From Corynebacterium lactis RW2-5 (GTDB taxonomy: Bacteria; Actinomycetota; Actinomycetes; Mycobacteriales; Mycobacteriaceae): 64,000 nt of DNA. The notes below the pieces were generated by a model. That model was not told the DNA's origin. It saw nothing but the letters and a program-made list of their open reading frames with translations, and did not search any database. Shown one piece after another: positions 26,166-35,357 of the stretch. Within the stretch, counting starts at the first letter, position 1; every line of letters begins with the position of its first letter. Location: assembly GCF_001274895.1 (NCBI RefSeq), contig NZ_CP006841.1, positions 1,612,001 through 1,676,000 of the forward strand, read 5' to 3'. Both the position numbers and the translations under genes were made by a program.

Positions 26166-26208
26166 GCCGCTCTCACCTCGATATTTAGCGAGGTGGGGGC
26201 GGTTTTTT
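26166..26208 (+). terminator. tRNA terminator
   Basis: CACCTCG-ATATTTAG-CGAGGTG with flanking GCCGC/GGCGG, followed by TTTTTT; 12 bp after the tRNA. Confidence 0.85.
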
Positions 26209-26230
26209 CATGGTTTTTTGGGCGCTGACT

Positions 26231-26297
26231 TTCACCCTCTTTCACTCTCTTTCACCGTCTTTTTGAGCCAAAAGTGAGCCAAAAGTGAGCCAAAAAC
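26231..26297. repeat. Two adjacent triple direct repeats near the presumed attL
   Basis: Three 10-bp units TTCACnnTCT (26231-26260) are followed by three 11-bp units GAGCCAAAAGT / GAGCCAAAAGT / GAGCCAAAAAC (26265-26297). Regularly spaced short repeats next to an attachment core are the usual form of integrase arm-type binding sites. No integrase is in the window to test this. Confidence 0.7.
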
Positions 26298-26373
26298 GGC
26301 TCGTTCAATCCAGCAGTTCCGGCGTCTTTCTCATCTCGAACCTGTATGCGATTCTTTTTCGCTTGTTGGCATG

Positions 26374-26430
26374 AAAAAAGCGCCCCGCCGACCAACTATT
26401 AAAGAACTCTTAACAGTTGGCGTACGGGGC
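26374..26430 (-). terminator. Terminator at the end of the phage late operon
   Basis: On the minus strand GCCCCG..AGTTGG and CCAACT..CGGGGC form a long stem, followed by GCTTTTTT. It ends the minus-strand lysis module 6 bp after the last gene. Confidence 0.85.
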
Positions 26431-26435
26431 ATACC

Positions 26436-26855
26436 TCACGCCTCATCTGCTTCAGACGCCTGCGGCGGATTCCTTGCCGTCGGCGACTGATACGACGCAC
26501 GCACCACCGCCGCTAAATCCGCAATATCTGGCTCCGGAGGCGCAGTCTTACGGTCACTGCGCACCCAATCAACAAAGTCACGCAGCCAGCCAATCGCATC
26601 CTCCAGCGCGCGACGCAACTGATGCGTACGGTCCTCCTCGACCCTCAACAACACCTGCGTCGCCCGCAGCGCAGCCTCCACATCATCCAGTCGAGTCTCG
26701 AGCCGTGCGATGCGATCACCCTGCCGCTGCAAAAGGTCACCGTTGAACGTGACACTCGCTTCTTCCTTGCGCCCTTTAAGGCCAAGCCACGCAACAACAA
26801 TGCCAACGATTGCTCCCGGGAGCGCTGCTAGGAGATCTGCCCAACCGAAGTCCAT
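26436..26855 (-). CDS. Phage membrane-anchored coiled-coil protein (lysis module)
   Basis: The 139-residue protein has one N-terminal hydrophobic segment (LLAALPGAIVGIVVAWLGL) followed by a long charged helix (about residues 40-100: QRQGDRIARLETRLDDVEAA) of coiled-coil type and a flexible tail. It is the last gene of the late operon, after two holin-like genes. Its position and shape fit an accessory lysis or membrane protein; no family with known function is recognised. Confidence 0.7.
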   Translation of the reverse strand: MDFGWADLLAALPGAIVGIVVAWLGLKGRKEEASVTFNGDLLQRQGDRIARLETRLDDVEAALRATQVLLRVEEDRTHQLRRALEDAIGWLRDFVDWVRSDRKTAPPEPDIADLAAVVRASYQSPTARNPPQASEADEA

Positions 26856-26866
26856 GAGAGACCTCC

Positions 26867-27271
26867 TTAGTGCTTGGCATAGTTTCGTCCCATGACTGCG
26901 CCCGACGCCATGGCGGTTGCGGCCAGCAGCGAGTAGTTCTTCGCGCTAATCCACATCCTCGACCCATCGACGACAGCATCAATCGCGAAGCTGATAGCCC
27001 ACATCGCAAGTAGCGCCCCCACGATCGCGATCCCAATCGTCCGTGAAACACGCCCCACGGCGGCCCACCGGTCGGTTACGGGCGCCACCGCCCCGACGGC
27101 CAGCAGTGCTGCTGCGACCGCCCACGCGAACGCCGGTGAGCCGCTAGGCAGCACGGACTCCACCGGAGTAAGCGCACTAACGCTCTTGCCGTAGTAGCCT
27201 GCCGAGGTGGCTGCCGCGAACGTCGCCCACACGGCTGCAATAAGCCGTGGGCTAAACACCCGCCCTAACAT
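26867..27271 (-). CDS. Phage membrane protein, holin-like
   Basis: The 134-residue protein has about four hydrophobic segments (residues 8-25, 45-65, 78-100, 112-128) and little soluble sequence. It starts 3 bp after the stop of the other holin-like gene and directly follows the endolysin region, so it is a candidate holin or holin partner. Confidence 0.7.
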   Translation of the reverse strand: MLGRVFSPRLIAAVWATFAAATSAGYYGKSVSALTPVESVLPSGSPAFAWAVAAALLAVGAVAPVTDRWAAVGRVSRTIGIAIVGALLAMWAISFAIDAVVDGSRMWISAKNYSLLAATAMASGAVMGRNYAKH

Positions 27272-27274
27272 GGC

Positions 27275-27640
27275 CTACTCCCCCGCCCGGTGCTCGCCGA
27301 CGTACTCGCTGGCGTTGGTGGTGGCCGCCGCCGTCGTGATGCCCAGCACCGGCGCGATCACTGCTAGAAGCGCATCGAACTGCACCTCGCTGCCCCAACC
27401 CAGGTAGGTGCCGAGCACGCCAAGGGCAGCAGCAACACCGTAGAGCGCCTGGCGCCACGGGCTCGTAGAGTGCAGCAGCGCGAAGATGAGCGTGACCGTC
27501 GCGACCGCCACACCGGTGATGGCTGGCGCTGCGGCGCCGTCCAGGACACCCCAGGATACGAGCGCTGCGACCAGCGCGGACGCGACCGCGTACCAGGTCG
27601 CACGAGCCGACGCGGGAACAAGGTTACGGACAGAATTCAT
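27275..27640 (-). CDS. Phage holin
   Basis: The 121-residue protein has three to four membrane segments (residues about 15-35, 38-58, 64-80, 88-108) and a short charged C-terminus (EYVGEHRAGE). Size, topology and place just downstream of the endolysin gene match actinophage holins, which form the membrane lesions that release or trigger the lysin. ATG 27640 is preceded by AGGAGGC about 8 bases upstream. Confidence 0.75.
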   Translation of the reverse strand: MNSVRNLVPASARATWYAVASALVAALVSWGVLDGAAAPAITGVAVATVTLIFALLHSTSPWRQALYGVAAALGVLGTYLGWGSEVQFDALLAVIAPVLGITTAAATTNASEYVGEHRAGE

Positions 27641-27660
27641 TTTTGCCTCCTATGGCTATA

Positions 27661-27710
27661 GAAAAAGCCCGCGCGACGATCACGCGGGCATGAAAAAGCA
27701 CCCTCCCGGG
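27661..27710 (-). terminator. Double terminator between endolysin and holin genes
   Basis: Two successive hairpins on the minus strand, GCACCCgggaGGGTGC-TTTTT and GCCCGCG...CGCGGGC-TTTTT. They would separate lysin from holin transcription or act as an attenuator. Confidence 0.8.
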
Positions 27711-27713
27711 TGC

Positions 27714-29156
27714 CTACTGTTCTTTCTTTTCGACCAACTCAAGCAGCCGGTCAAACTTCTTATCCAACGCCTCCAAGCGCTGCGCGTTGGCGTCAATCAT
27801 CCTGCGGGACTCGAACACGCCCCGGTCGATATACATGATGTAATCCGCCAAAGGCGCAACATGCGTAGATCCCGGCACATGCGACTTGCATGGGGTATCC
27901 AGCGTCAGCGGTGCTTTCGGCACCGGGGCCGGTGGGATTGCTACCGCCGGGGCAGTTTTACCGGCGTTGATTTCCTTCGCCCTGGCGAGCACCACATCAT
28001 AGGGGAACTCATAACCGGGGTCCCAATGGTCCGTGTTCCCCCACACCTGGGCTTCGAGGTGACCAGCGACACCGTGCTTGCCCGCGCCGAGTTCCTCACG
28101 CGTCAACTTCACTAGCGGGATGTCGTAGGTGCGTGCCCAATACGCGATGACACGCGCCGCGCCCTCCAGCATCTTTGGTTGCGCGAGCCACTCCGCGCGG
28201 GTCATTTTCGCCTGCGCCACGAGGGACACGTGGAGGGCGATGTCGTTGCCCTTGTTGCCCACCGACCAGGTTTGCCAATCATCAGTGTTCGCCAGCGTGA
28301 TTTGGCCCGACGCATCCACCAGGCGGTGATAGGAGCCGGTACGAGTCCGCACCTGATAATCCAGGATATTTCGCGACGACGTGCCCGGTGTGTTCTCCGT
28401 CGTGTGGACGATGATGCGCTTCTTCGGCAGCGGCGTGGGGTTCCCGAATGGGATTAGGTGATGTAGGTCAATATCGACCGCGTTGTCAGCCACAGGGGCC
28501 TCCTTCTTTTTGTCTTGTGGGGGCGTGGTGGTTCCCGGTGCTGCTTGCCCCCAGTAGTCGTGCAGCACCTCGTTCACATCGACCTGGATTCCTTCGGGGC
28601 CGGTGACATTGTGGGTGCCCTGGTACAGCACGGCCTCCGGGGCGCGCTGCCCACCAGACCATGATTTGGTTTGCCACGCGAGCGCTTTTCCCCCGCCGAG
28701 GTCGGCTATCACCCCATCCTGATGCGCCCAGGCGATGACACGAGAGTGTCCGTAGATGCCGACGCGTTCACGTCCGAGTACTTCACAGGCCGCCTTGAAA
28801 TATTCGACCGCCGTGGTGTTCCACTGGTCTAGGGTGATGTCGAAATCAACCGCGAAAAATACCGGGTAGCCGGTGCGGGCGATTGCTTTCAGTTGCTTGC
28901 CGGCGTTGGTTGCGTCGGCCAGGCCCCCTTCGCGCCCTCGCATAGCGTCAGGGCTGCTGGCCCCGCCGTATTGCCATACAAACGCCATATCTAGCGCTTG
29001 CGTTTTGAAGTTTTGGGCTTCCTCCGCCGTGGCTGGCTTGCCTTTCATCCACGCCTCGCGGGGTGGGCTGAGGTACCGCACCGCGCCCACATGACCCGCG
29101 TCACGGATTGCGCTCGCCGAGATGGGAGACACGCTGTAATCAAGAACAGTTCCCAT
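27714..29156 (-). CDS. Endolysin: DUF1906 glycoside-hydrolase-like domain plus amidase
   Basis: The 480-residue lysin has an N-terminal DUF1906 domain (about residues 1-190, with VFFAVDFDITLDQW and VGIYGHSRVI typical of this GH25-like fold), a linker, and an N-acetylmuramoyl-L-alanine amidase-type domain (about 225-395: KKRIIVHTTEN, GSYHRLVDASG, and VAGHLEAQVWGNTDHWDPG, giving the zinc ligands H, H and D/H). A C-terminal helix (about 440-480) may be a cell-wall or multimerisation part. ATG 29156 is chosen because AAGGA lies 9 bases upstream; the frame allows MIN three codons earlier. It should cleave both glycan and peptide links of peptidoglycan. Confidence 0.9.
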   Translation of the reverse strand: MGTVLDYSVSPISASAIRDAGHVGAVRYLSPPREAWMKGKPATAEEAQNFKTQALDMAFVWQYGGASSPDAMRGREGGLADATNAGKQLKAIARTGYPVFFAVDFDITLDQWNTTAVEYFKAACEVLGRERVGIYGHSRVIAWAHQDGVIADLGGGKALAWQTKSWSGGQRAPEAVLYQGTHNVTGPEGIQVDVNEVLHDYWGQAAPGTTTPPQDKKKEAPVADNAVDIDLHHLIPFGNPTPLPKKRIIVHTTENTPGTSSRNILDYQVRTRTGSYHRLVDASGQITLANTDDWQTWSVGNKGNDIALHVSLVAQAKMTRAEWLAQPKMLEGAARVIAYWARTYDIPLVKLTREELGAGKHGVAGHLEAQVWGNTDHWDPGYEFPYDVVLARAKEINAGKTAPAVAIPPAPVPKAPLTLDTPCKSHVPGSTHVAPLADYIMYIDRGVFESRRMIDANAQRLEALDKKFDRLLELVEKKEQ

Positions 29157-29185
29157 GTTTATCATCCTTGCTTTTTGGGTATAAG

Positions 29186-29212
29186 AAAACCCCGCACAAA
29201 GCAGGGCTAAGA
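29186..29212 (-). terminator. Terminator between tail genes and endolysin
   Basis: On the minus strand CCCTGC-TTTGT-GCGGGG followed by TTTTCTTA; stem includes one G-T pair. Confidence 0.7.
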
Positions 29213-29238
29213 GTTCGGGTAGTGGTTCCTAGTTTGGG

Positions 29239-29604
29239 CTACCCGTAGACGGGGACTAGCAGCTCAACCACAGTTCTGTTTTTGATACCAATCTGTATTA
29301 CATTTCCTTGAACCTCGATTATCCCGTACGGAGCTTCTGCGGAAATACTGCTTACAGGAAGCGATGCTGCACTCCCCCGCGCGCGAATACGCAAGTCACG
29401 CATGCCAACATACGGAGCGAGCTTTGTCTCTTCTCCGTTCAACGTTGCAACCTGGTCAATGTACCTAGCCCGGCTTGTAACTGCGGCGCCCACCTTATAC
29501 CCAATAATCTTCCGGCTTGGCCAGACTTTCCTGGTGCCCGCGTATACAGCAGTGACCGCGCTACCTGCCACCCGAACAGTCGTCGCATTCTGCAAAATAG
29601 CCAC
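29239..29604 (-). CDS. Small phage tail-fibre-associated protein
   Basis: The 121-residue protein is rich in beta-strand-like sequence (TTVRVAGSAVTAVYAGTRKV, PYGIIEVQGNVIQIGIKNRT). It starts 3 bp after the tail fibre gene stop. Its N-terminal motif (VAGSAVTAVYAGTRKVWPS) is reminiscent of small capping proteins coded after actinophage tail fibres. Function is inferred from position. Confidence 0.65.
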   Translation of the reverse strand: MAILQNATTVRVAGSAVTAVYAGTRKVWPSRKIIGYKVGAAVTSRARYIDQVATLNGEETKLAPYVGMRDLRIRARGSAASLPVSSISAEAPYGIIEVQGNVIQIGIKNRTVVELLVPVYG

Positions 29605-29607
29605 TGG

Positions 29608-31380
29608 CTACTCCTCGATGTAAATCGTGTCCGAGCGAGACCCGGTGCCGCGGGCGATAGTACGGTAGTCGCTCGACGTGACTGCCGTTGACCGCAACGC
29701 CTCGACCTGACGTGTCAGTTTCTGTATCTCTGATTGGAGGCGGGAGATGAGGTCTGTGATGCTGACCCATTCGGAGCCTGACCGGGTTCCTTGCTCGACC
29801 ATGAGGCGGCCTTTGACGGAGGTTTGGGTTCCTGAGCCGCCGATGGTGATGTTGCCTCGGTCGTCTACGGTGACGGCTTGGTTGTTGACCTTCCTCCACA
29901 GATTGTCCAGGGCGGTTGCAACACTTGTGCCGTTGTCTTGGGTGATTTCTGAGGCTTTATGCGTGTGCGACACGTTCGCTTTCGCGTCCAACTGCTTCTT
30001 CGTCACCGCATCCTGCGGCCCCACCGCGTCACCCACGCGCATAGTTCCCGTCTGCGTGCGCAGCGCCATCGTCAACGGAGTCGGGTTGTAGTCCGACTTC
30101 GACGAGGCCAGGTATGTTTTATCCGCGTACGCTTTCGTCACCGCGTCATCGTCTGCCTGTGGCGTCGCGACTTTCACCTGCCCACCTGTGGTGCGCTGGA
30201 CGAGCGCATCAGCCACAACCGAAGCGCTCACCGTCTGCTTGTCCATCTTCTCCGCCAGGCCGGGGACTTTCACATCATCCCACGTGCCCCCGAGGTCGCC
30301 AGACAACTGCACCACGCCCGGCGCGATTGATGTCGCCCTCGGAAGGTCAGTTTGGGCTTTATCAGCGCGGGCTAGGGACTCGCGAACATCGGGGGCTAGT
30401 GTCTCCCTTGCCCAGCCTCCCTCTGGTGCGCCCTGCTTAGCCGACGCCGCCGCTTGCACCGCTTCATCCCGGGCTGTCTCGGAAGCTTGCTGTGCAGTAA
30501 CGGCATTGACTCTCGCGCTCGTGGCTTGGGCCCGTGCGGCTTCTGATGCCTCCTGGGCTTCACCGGCGCGCACTGCCGCCGACTCAGCCCGAATCCGGTC
30601 GGCCTCCGAAGCGGCCGCGTAGCGTTTCGCATCCCGCACACCAGCCAGCACAATCTCCGCCTGGCCACGCGCTGCGTCAGCCGAACCCTGCGCATTCTGC
30701 TCTGACTGCGCTGCCGCCCGCGTGTATCCCGCCATCTCTCCACGGATACGCTCCGCAGTTGATACCGCCGCCGACGCCGCCGATTCCGCGGCGCGATCAG
30801 CATCAGACTTCGCAGACTCTGCCGACGAGGCAGCCTCACGAGCCGATACACCAGCAGCAGACTCCGACGCCACAGCCGCCTTCTGCGCCGCTTCAGCCCG
30901 AGCCGTCAGGTCCTCAAACTCGGGGCGCACAACACCAATAGCTGACTCCACTACCCGCGCCACCGACGCCTGCGCCGCAAGAGTCTCATCACGAGCCCGA
31001 CCAGCAGCGGCCTCCGCACCAGACGCCCGTCCAGCCGCGGCTTCTGCCTTCGCTGCCGCTGCCCGAGCCGCCGTCACAACCTCCGGCGCATACTCGACTT
31101 CCCGGGTGAAGATATCCGCCAAACTATACGGGTCACGCTGATCTGGTAGGTCAAACTCCACCTCGGTGTACACGCCCGGCGCGATTACCTCGAGGACCAT
31201 GCGACCGGGGTCAAGGTCTCGGGTGCGGAATCGGCCTGCCTCGAGAGTAATCTCTGTTACCTCCGGAGTGATGACGCCACTAGTCTGCCTGCCAGGCCGG
31301 AACTGCTTAGACCGAATCGTAACCTTTCCTTCGGTGGCCACCAACCCAACATCTTTAACATCGCCAATTAAGACTGTCAT
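29608..31380 (-). CDS. Phage tail fibre with long Ala-rich coiled coil
   Basis: The 590-residue protein has an N-terminal beta-rich attachment part (about residues 1-90), a 200-residue Ala/Glu/Arg/Ser-rich coiled-coil shaft (about 95-330, pattern AAEAAAGRAR, AESAAVRAGEAQEASEAARA), then a fibre region with the repeated D-A-V-T-K motif (DDDAVTKAYADK, PQDAVTKKQLDA) and SHTHKASEIT, typical of phage fibres, and a trimerising C-terminus. It is probably a host receptor-binding fibre. The low-complexity shaft explains why many spurious frames appear opposite it. Confidence 0.85.
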   Translation of the reverse strand: MTVLIGDVKDVGLVATEGKVTIRSKQFRPGRQTSGVITPEVTEITLEAGRFRTRDLDPGRMVLEVIAPGVYTEVEFDLPDQRDPYSLADIFTREVEYAPEVVTAARAAAAKAEAAAGRASGAEAAAGRARDETLAAQASVARVVESAIGVVRPEFEDLTARAEAAQKAAVASESAAGVSAREAASSAESAKSDADRAAESAASAAVSTAERIRGEMAGYTRAAAQSEQNAQGSADAARGQAEIVLAGVRDAKRYAAASEADRIRAESAAVRAGEAQEASEAARAQATSARVNAVTAQQASETARDEAVQAAASAKQGAPEGGWARETLAPDVRESLARADKAQTDLPRATSIAPGVVQLSGDLGGTWDDVKVPGLAEKMDKQTVSASVVADALVQRTTGGQVKVATPQADDDAVTKAYADKTYLASSKSDYNPTPLTMALRTQTGTMRVGDAVGPQDAVTKKQLDAKANVSHTHKASEITQDNGTSVATALDNLWRKVNNQAVTVDDRGNITIGGSGTQTSVKGRLMVEQGTRSGSEWVSITDLISRLQSEIQKLTRQVEALRSTAVTSSDYRTIARGTGSRSDTIYIEE

Positions 31381-31383
31381 GAT

Positions 31384-32226
31384 TTATCCCCTCTCATCCG
31401 GGATTTCAAATCTTGGGGTGTACGAGTCTTCCGCCCCGGTGTCGCCAACCCCGAGCTTGTTCGAAATGTGCTTAACGATAAGACGATTGTTAGCTGGTCC
31501 GCCGAGAATCTCCCGAGAGCCATGCACCCAAGAGATCTCAAGCCGGACGACATACCCCGGCTCGGGGACTACCACCGACGTGGTGACAGTGTTGGTAACC
31601 GGGCGCACCGAATCCTGCCGGCCAAACTGCTGCGAATACAAACGCCCTTGAGGGTCATAGGTGCGTACTACAACCTCGAACCAACCCGACCCGACGTGCA
31701 AGGCATTATCGCCTGCTGCAATCTGTGCCTGGATTGACCACAGCCCGTGTTCGAGCAGACGAACCCCTCCGTCAAAGGGCTCACACCCTGTGGCAGGGCC
31801 AAGCTGATGGTTAAACGGCATGCGCCCACTGTTCTGGTTAAACTGCAGGAACCCGCCTTTAGAATGCATGTAGAAATACCCGTAGTGCAGAAACGGGTTT
31901 AGCAAATCGAGGCGGTTCGTGATGGCTTTCTGCCCGTCCTGGAAGGCCTCAGCGGCCTTTTCCCACCCCGGCGGCTTCAACCCAGCAAAAATCTGCTGCA
32001 ACGGTGCCACAATATTCGCTTTACCCCACTCATCAATACGAGCAAACAAATTCGACCGCACCGGATTCGTTAACCCTAGCAACTCATTCGCGGCCGCGGA
32101 CTTCACCGTATCGAGCGTTACATTCTGCAAACCCCGGATAGCCGAAACCTCCAAAGTCCCCTTAGGTCGAGTAAACCCCGACGGGTCCTTCGGCAAAGGC
32201 CTATCGATATCACTTGAATCCACCAT
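31384..32226 (-). CDS. Phage minor tail protein (unknown family)
   Basis: The 280-residue protein lies between the DUF2744 gene and the tail fibre. The C-terminal half is beta-rich (WFEVVVRTYDPQGRLYSQQF, GYVVRLEISWVH) like carbohydrate-binding or baseplate modules. I chose ATG 32226 (MVDSSDIDRP) because AAGGAGG stands 8 bases upstream; this overlaps the preceding gene by 17 bp. Function is inferred from context. Confidence 0.75.
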   Translation of the reverse strand: MVDSSDIDRPLPKDPSGFTRPKGTLEVSAIRGLQNVTLDTVKSAAANELLGLTNPVRSNLFARIDEWGKANIVAPLQQIFAGLKPPGWEKAAEAFQDGQKAITNRLDLLNPFLHYGYFYMHSKGGFLQFNQNSGRMPFNHQLGPATGCEPFDGGVRLLEHGLWSIQAQIAAGDNALHVGSGWFEVVVRTYDPQGRLYSQQFGRQDSVRPVTNTVTTSVVVPEPGYVVRLEISWVHGSREILGGPANNRLIVKHISNKLGVGDTGAEDSYTPRFEIPDERG

Positions 32227-32602
32227 CCGACCCACCTCCTTGAAGCTTGTCAATCAACTGCTGCTTCTGCGCTGGAGTCATTTGCGCAATTGCTTCATCG
32301 ACCGAGACTTGCTCACGAGCCGACAGCACCAACTCCGGCGTGACCCCGGGCTCATCTGCAGGCACCCACTGCCCACCCATCCCAATGAGCCCCTCGTCTC
32401 CGGTCGGGGGGATGTAGAAAATCATCTGCTTATCCGGGTGGTGACGGAACCCGGCGTCGTAAATGTGCCGCGCCCATGTGCGCAGTAGGCTTGGCGGCAC
32501 GATCATCGGGGCGTCCATCATCCCGCCCATGTTCACGAGGGCCCAGACAACATGTTCGACGGGGTCATCTGAGTTCATGTTTTCCTGTAGAGGAAGTGTC
32601 AT
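32210..32602 (-). CDS. DUF2744 phage tail-module protein
   Basis: The 130-residue protein shows the pattern known for the DUF2744 family of mycobacteriophages: IVPPSLLRTWARHIYDAGFR + HHPDKQ and GGQWVPADEPG. ATG 32602 overlaps the previous stop codon (TGATG), so translation is coupled. The family is always found among tail-tip genes and has no assigned biochemical role. Confidence 0.8.
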   Translation of the reverse strand: MTLPLQENMNSDDPVEHVVWALVNMGGMMDAPMIVPPSLLRTWARHIYDAGFRHHPDKQMIFYIPPTGDEGLIGMGGQWVPADEPGVTPELVLSAREQVSVDEAIAQMTPAQKQQLIDKLQGGGSDGGFK

Positions 32603-34263
32603 CACAAAAGTCCATTCTCTTTTTGGCCAGCTGCCAATTCCTTAATCTGGTTGATGGCCCATTCGACAGGGTCAATCTCCGGCCATGAGCCGATAGTCGC
32701 TTCCCACTCATGGGGCTTATCCGCAGCCCATGACAACCGCAGCGAAATGCATTGCGACACGTCGATGCGGCCCTCCCGCGCGCCCGGAATCTCAACACCA
32801 ATACGGTCACCAAGGAAAAAGTGACCCCGTCCTTGATCTCCAATGAGGTACGGAGCGCCGTCGGCTATTTTGAACTCGTGAGACACCTTTTCCTTGGTGT
32901 CCCAGAACCCCTTCCGCAGCGCAAGCAACGACGACAGCGTGTAGGCCGAGTCGCCGCCAGTCTGGAAGTTCTCCATGTAGTGCCCCCACCCGAGCCGCCT
33001 CGTCCGAAGTGGCGAGCGGAACGACATGTACGCCAAAATGGTGTCCGAATACAACGGGTTCAGGGCGGTATCTACCACCGACCCTAAGCCGGGCTGCAGT
33101 ATGAACGACCCTAAAATGTTGAAAATCAACTTGTTTGTGGCCGACATGAACTCGTTGATGCCCGGCATGCTCTTGCCACCCACCGTCACCTGCGCAACGG
33201 TAGCGGGCTTGTAGGAGTACGTCGTCGACACCGCAGTGTTGTATGGGGCATTAGTGCGGTACACCACCCACGGTGCCCGCGGTTTAGTGCCCAGCCACCC
33301 TCTGCGGTACTCCGCCCTATCCGGCGGCGCATCGGAAAGAAACCGCACCTCGTCGATAACATTATCCGCCGCCTCCAACGCGGTACGGGCCAAACCATGC
33401 GCCACCGTGCCACCGGTAGCGGTTTCCTCCCACCAACCACTCTTATCAACGATATCGACAATCAGCTGCCCATTTCGGTACAGCCCCGCACCTGGCCACG
33501 GCTGCGGGTCGCCCACCAACCACCGGCGGCACTCCACCATCAGGCGAGCCTCCGACAGAATCGGCACCGCGAGATCATGCCAATACGTCATCTTCGAATG
33601 CAGATACCGAATCGGCGAATCATCAAGCAAAACACTCTTCGGCTTCACCAACACCGGCCAATCCCGGTAATCAAAACCACGCACCCATGTACGAGGGTCC
33701 AGCGGGTCTTCCGGAAGCTGCCACAGAGAACCAAACTGCCTGAATAGGTTCGCGAAGAGGGTGACCTTGAGAATGTAGGCGGCCGGCCCAATGAGCTGCC
33801 ACACCTTCGGAACCTGCAGACCAGACGGCGTAAATGGATTCGGCCAACACGCCAAATGCTTGAACTGCTCATAGTCATGAAGAAAGCTGACGGTAACCGT
33901 CCGCTCACCATCCTCGTTTTGCTCAGTGGTGCAATCATCCATGGTGCCACCCCACCGAGAACCGTCCTTGTCGATAGTCAGCACCACGTTTTCCTTGTCA
34001 CGCCGCCACCACTGTAAGCACCATTGCGCGAGGTGATGATCCTCCGGAAAGACAATGGTCGCCGCACCAGTGTCGTTGACGATAACCTCCGCGTCACCGG
34101 AGTATTCCCCGGCGACGCGGCCGCGCAGCTCAAGACCCGTGTTTGTCGGCTCCCACAATCGCACCAACGGCGGCTCCCGGCGCAGACGCTCCCTCTTGCC
34201 ACGCTGCGCCAAAGCCGCCGCCATGATCTGGTCATGCTCGTCTTGCCGTTTGCTTACCCCCAT
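32602..34263 (-). CDS. Phage minor tail protein, Gp37-like
   Basis: The 553-residue protein resembles the ReqiPepy6 Gp37-like family of actinophage tail proteins: an N-terminal beta-sandwich with VRLWEPTNTGLELRGRVAGE, and a central segment ending in GRIDVSQCISLRLSWAADKP near the C-terminus. It follows the distal-tail protein gene and should belong to the tail tip that interacts with the host wall. ATG 34263 is chosen (GGAGG upstream); it overlaps the preceding gene by 10 bp. Confidence 0.8.
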   Translation of the reverse strand: MGVSKRQDEHDQIMAAALAQRGKRERLRREPPLVRLWEPTNTGLELRGRVAGEYSGDAEVIVNDTGAATIVFPEDHHLAQWCLQWWRRDKENVVLTIDKDGSRWGGTMDDCTTEQNEDGERTVTVSFLHDYEQFKHLACWPNPFTPSGLQVPKVWQLIGPAAYILKVTLFANLFRQFGSLWQLPEDPLDPRTWVRGFDYRDWPVLVKPKSVLLDDSPIRYLHSKMTYWHDLAVPILSEARLMVECRRWLVGDPQPWPGAGLYRNGQLIVDIVDKSGWWEETATGGTVAHGLARTALEAADNVIDEVRFLSDAPPDRAEYRRGWLGTKPRAPWVVYRTNAPYNTAVSTTYSYKPATVAQVTVGGKSMPGINEFMSATNKLIFNILGSFILQPGLGSVVDTALNPLYSDTILAYMSFRSPLRTRRLGWGHYMENFQTGGDSAYTLSSLLALRKGFWDTKEKVSHEFKIADGAPYLIGDQGRGHFFLGDRIGVEIPGAREGRIDVSQCISLRLSWAADKPHEWEATIGSWPEIDPVEWAINQIKELAAGQKENGLL

Positions 34264-35357
34264 GGGTGACGCCACCTCCGCTCAAGATGAATCTGCGCCT
34301 CCGCCCCCGCGATATTGGTAATACGCCCATAGGTTTCCCGCAGGATTTTCGCGATGGCCTCTCCCGTAAACTCCGAAATCTGCTTTGACGTCAGCTCCGG
34401 AACCCAGTCCGGGCGGACACCCTGCATCCACTCAGATACGCGTCGGCCTATTTCCTCCGGTGTCAACGCCAGGAAATTCCGCAGCCCCATCGTGCCCACC
34501 AGTTGCTCGAGCTTTTGTGCGATCCAGGTGCGCACAGCAGGGTCGATAATCACCGGAATCAAAGGGAACGGGTCAACGCGGACCGGGATTTTGGTGTCCG
34601 GAGTAAATGGCGGAATCTGGTGCATGAAAAACTGCCCGTTCATCAGTTCCCATAAGGGCTCACCATTCGACGTAATCAGCTCTTGTATCGGATCGGTGTC
34701 CACCAGGGCAGTCGACCCCGTCGCCTGGAATGGAATCCATACAACACGGTCCTGGTCATGTGACTGCCCAATAGGGATGTCACCTAAGCCGAATTTGGCA
34801 GGCGAGGTGAGCGTCCACTTCGGCCAGACCGGAACATCTGTCGGATTGTTGACCGTCACGGAGCCGGAAAACCAGTTCGACCCGTCGAAAGTGAACGTGT
34901 CCGTGTAGATGACCGGGTCAACCCAGTATGGGTTGTGCGCGATCAGCACGAATTTTTTCACCATAATCCCCTGTGAGAATGGGTCTAACCCATCTTCGAA
35001 CTGTGGATGTTCCTCGAGGCGGACTCGCAGGTGGCGCTCCCCTGACTGTTCAGTACGGACCACCAGGGTCGCGTCAGCTGTCGGCGAGAATGCGCGGCGG
35101 AACCGCGACTCCCACCGCTGCCAATCCGTATCGAAGAACCCTACGCGGAGGACAACATGCCGCTCGAGGTCTCGGGCTCCCAGGAACGACGAGCCGGGCT
35201 GTCCCACGCGGGCTTTATGCGCCGTCGCCAGCGGCGCATCGTAGAAGTCGCCGAGCGCGCCCTCCAGCAGGCGAACCTGCGGGTGCTCCCCACGACCATG
35301 GATGGGCCATTTGGACCCATCTACGCCGTGAACAACTAGTTGATAGTTATCGTGCAC
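34254..35357 (-). CDS. Siphovirus distal tail protein (Dit-like)
   Basis: The 367-residue protein lies directly after the tape measure gene, the standard place for the distal tail/baseplate hub protein. The sequence has a beta-rich N-terminal part (LVVHGVDGSKWPIHG, RHVVLRVGFFDTDWQRWESR) and a second beta domain (FDGSNWFSGSVTVNNPTDVP + VWP) of the kind found in tail proteins. The GTG start at 35357 has AAGGGAG 6 bases upstream and overlaps the tape measure gene by 11 bp. Confidence 0.8.
   Translation of the reverse strand: MHDNYQLVVHGVDGSKWPIHGRGEHPQVRLLEGALGDFYDAPLATAHKARVGQPGSSFLGARDLERHVVLRVGFFDTDWQRWESRFRRAFSPTADATLVVRTEQSGERHLRVRLEEHPQFEDGLDPFSQGIMVKKFVLIAHNPYWVDPVIYTDTFTFDGSNWFSGSVTVNNPTDVPVWPKWTLTSPAKFGLGDIPIGQSHDQDRVVWIPFQATGSTALVDTDPIQELITSNGEPLWELMNGQFFMHQIPPFTPDTKIPVRVDPFPLIPVIIDPAVRTWIAQKLEQLVGTMGLRNFLALTPEEIGRRVSEWMQGVRPDWVPELTSKQISEFTGEAIAKILRETYGRITNIAGAEAQIHLERRWRHPWG

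Noticed and set aside
26081..26436. Prophage integrase near the left end
   Set aside because: No tyrosine or serine recombinase motif occurs in this gap or elsewhere in the phage part of the window; it probably lies right of 64 kb.
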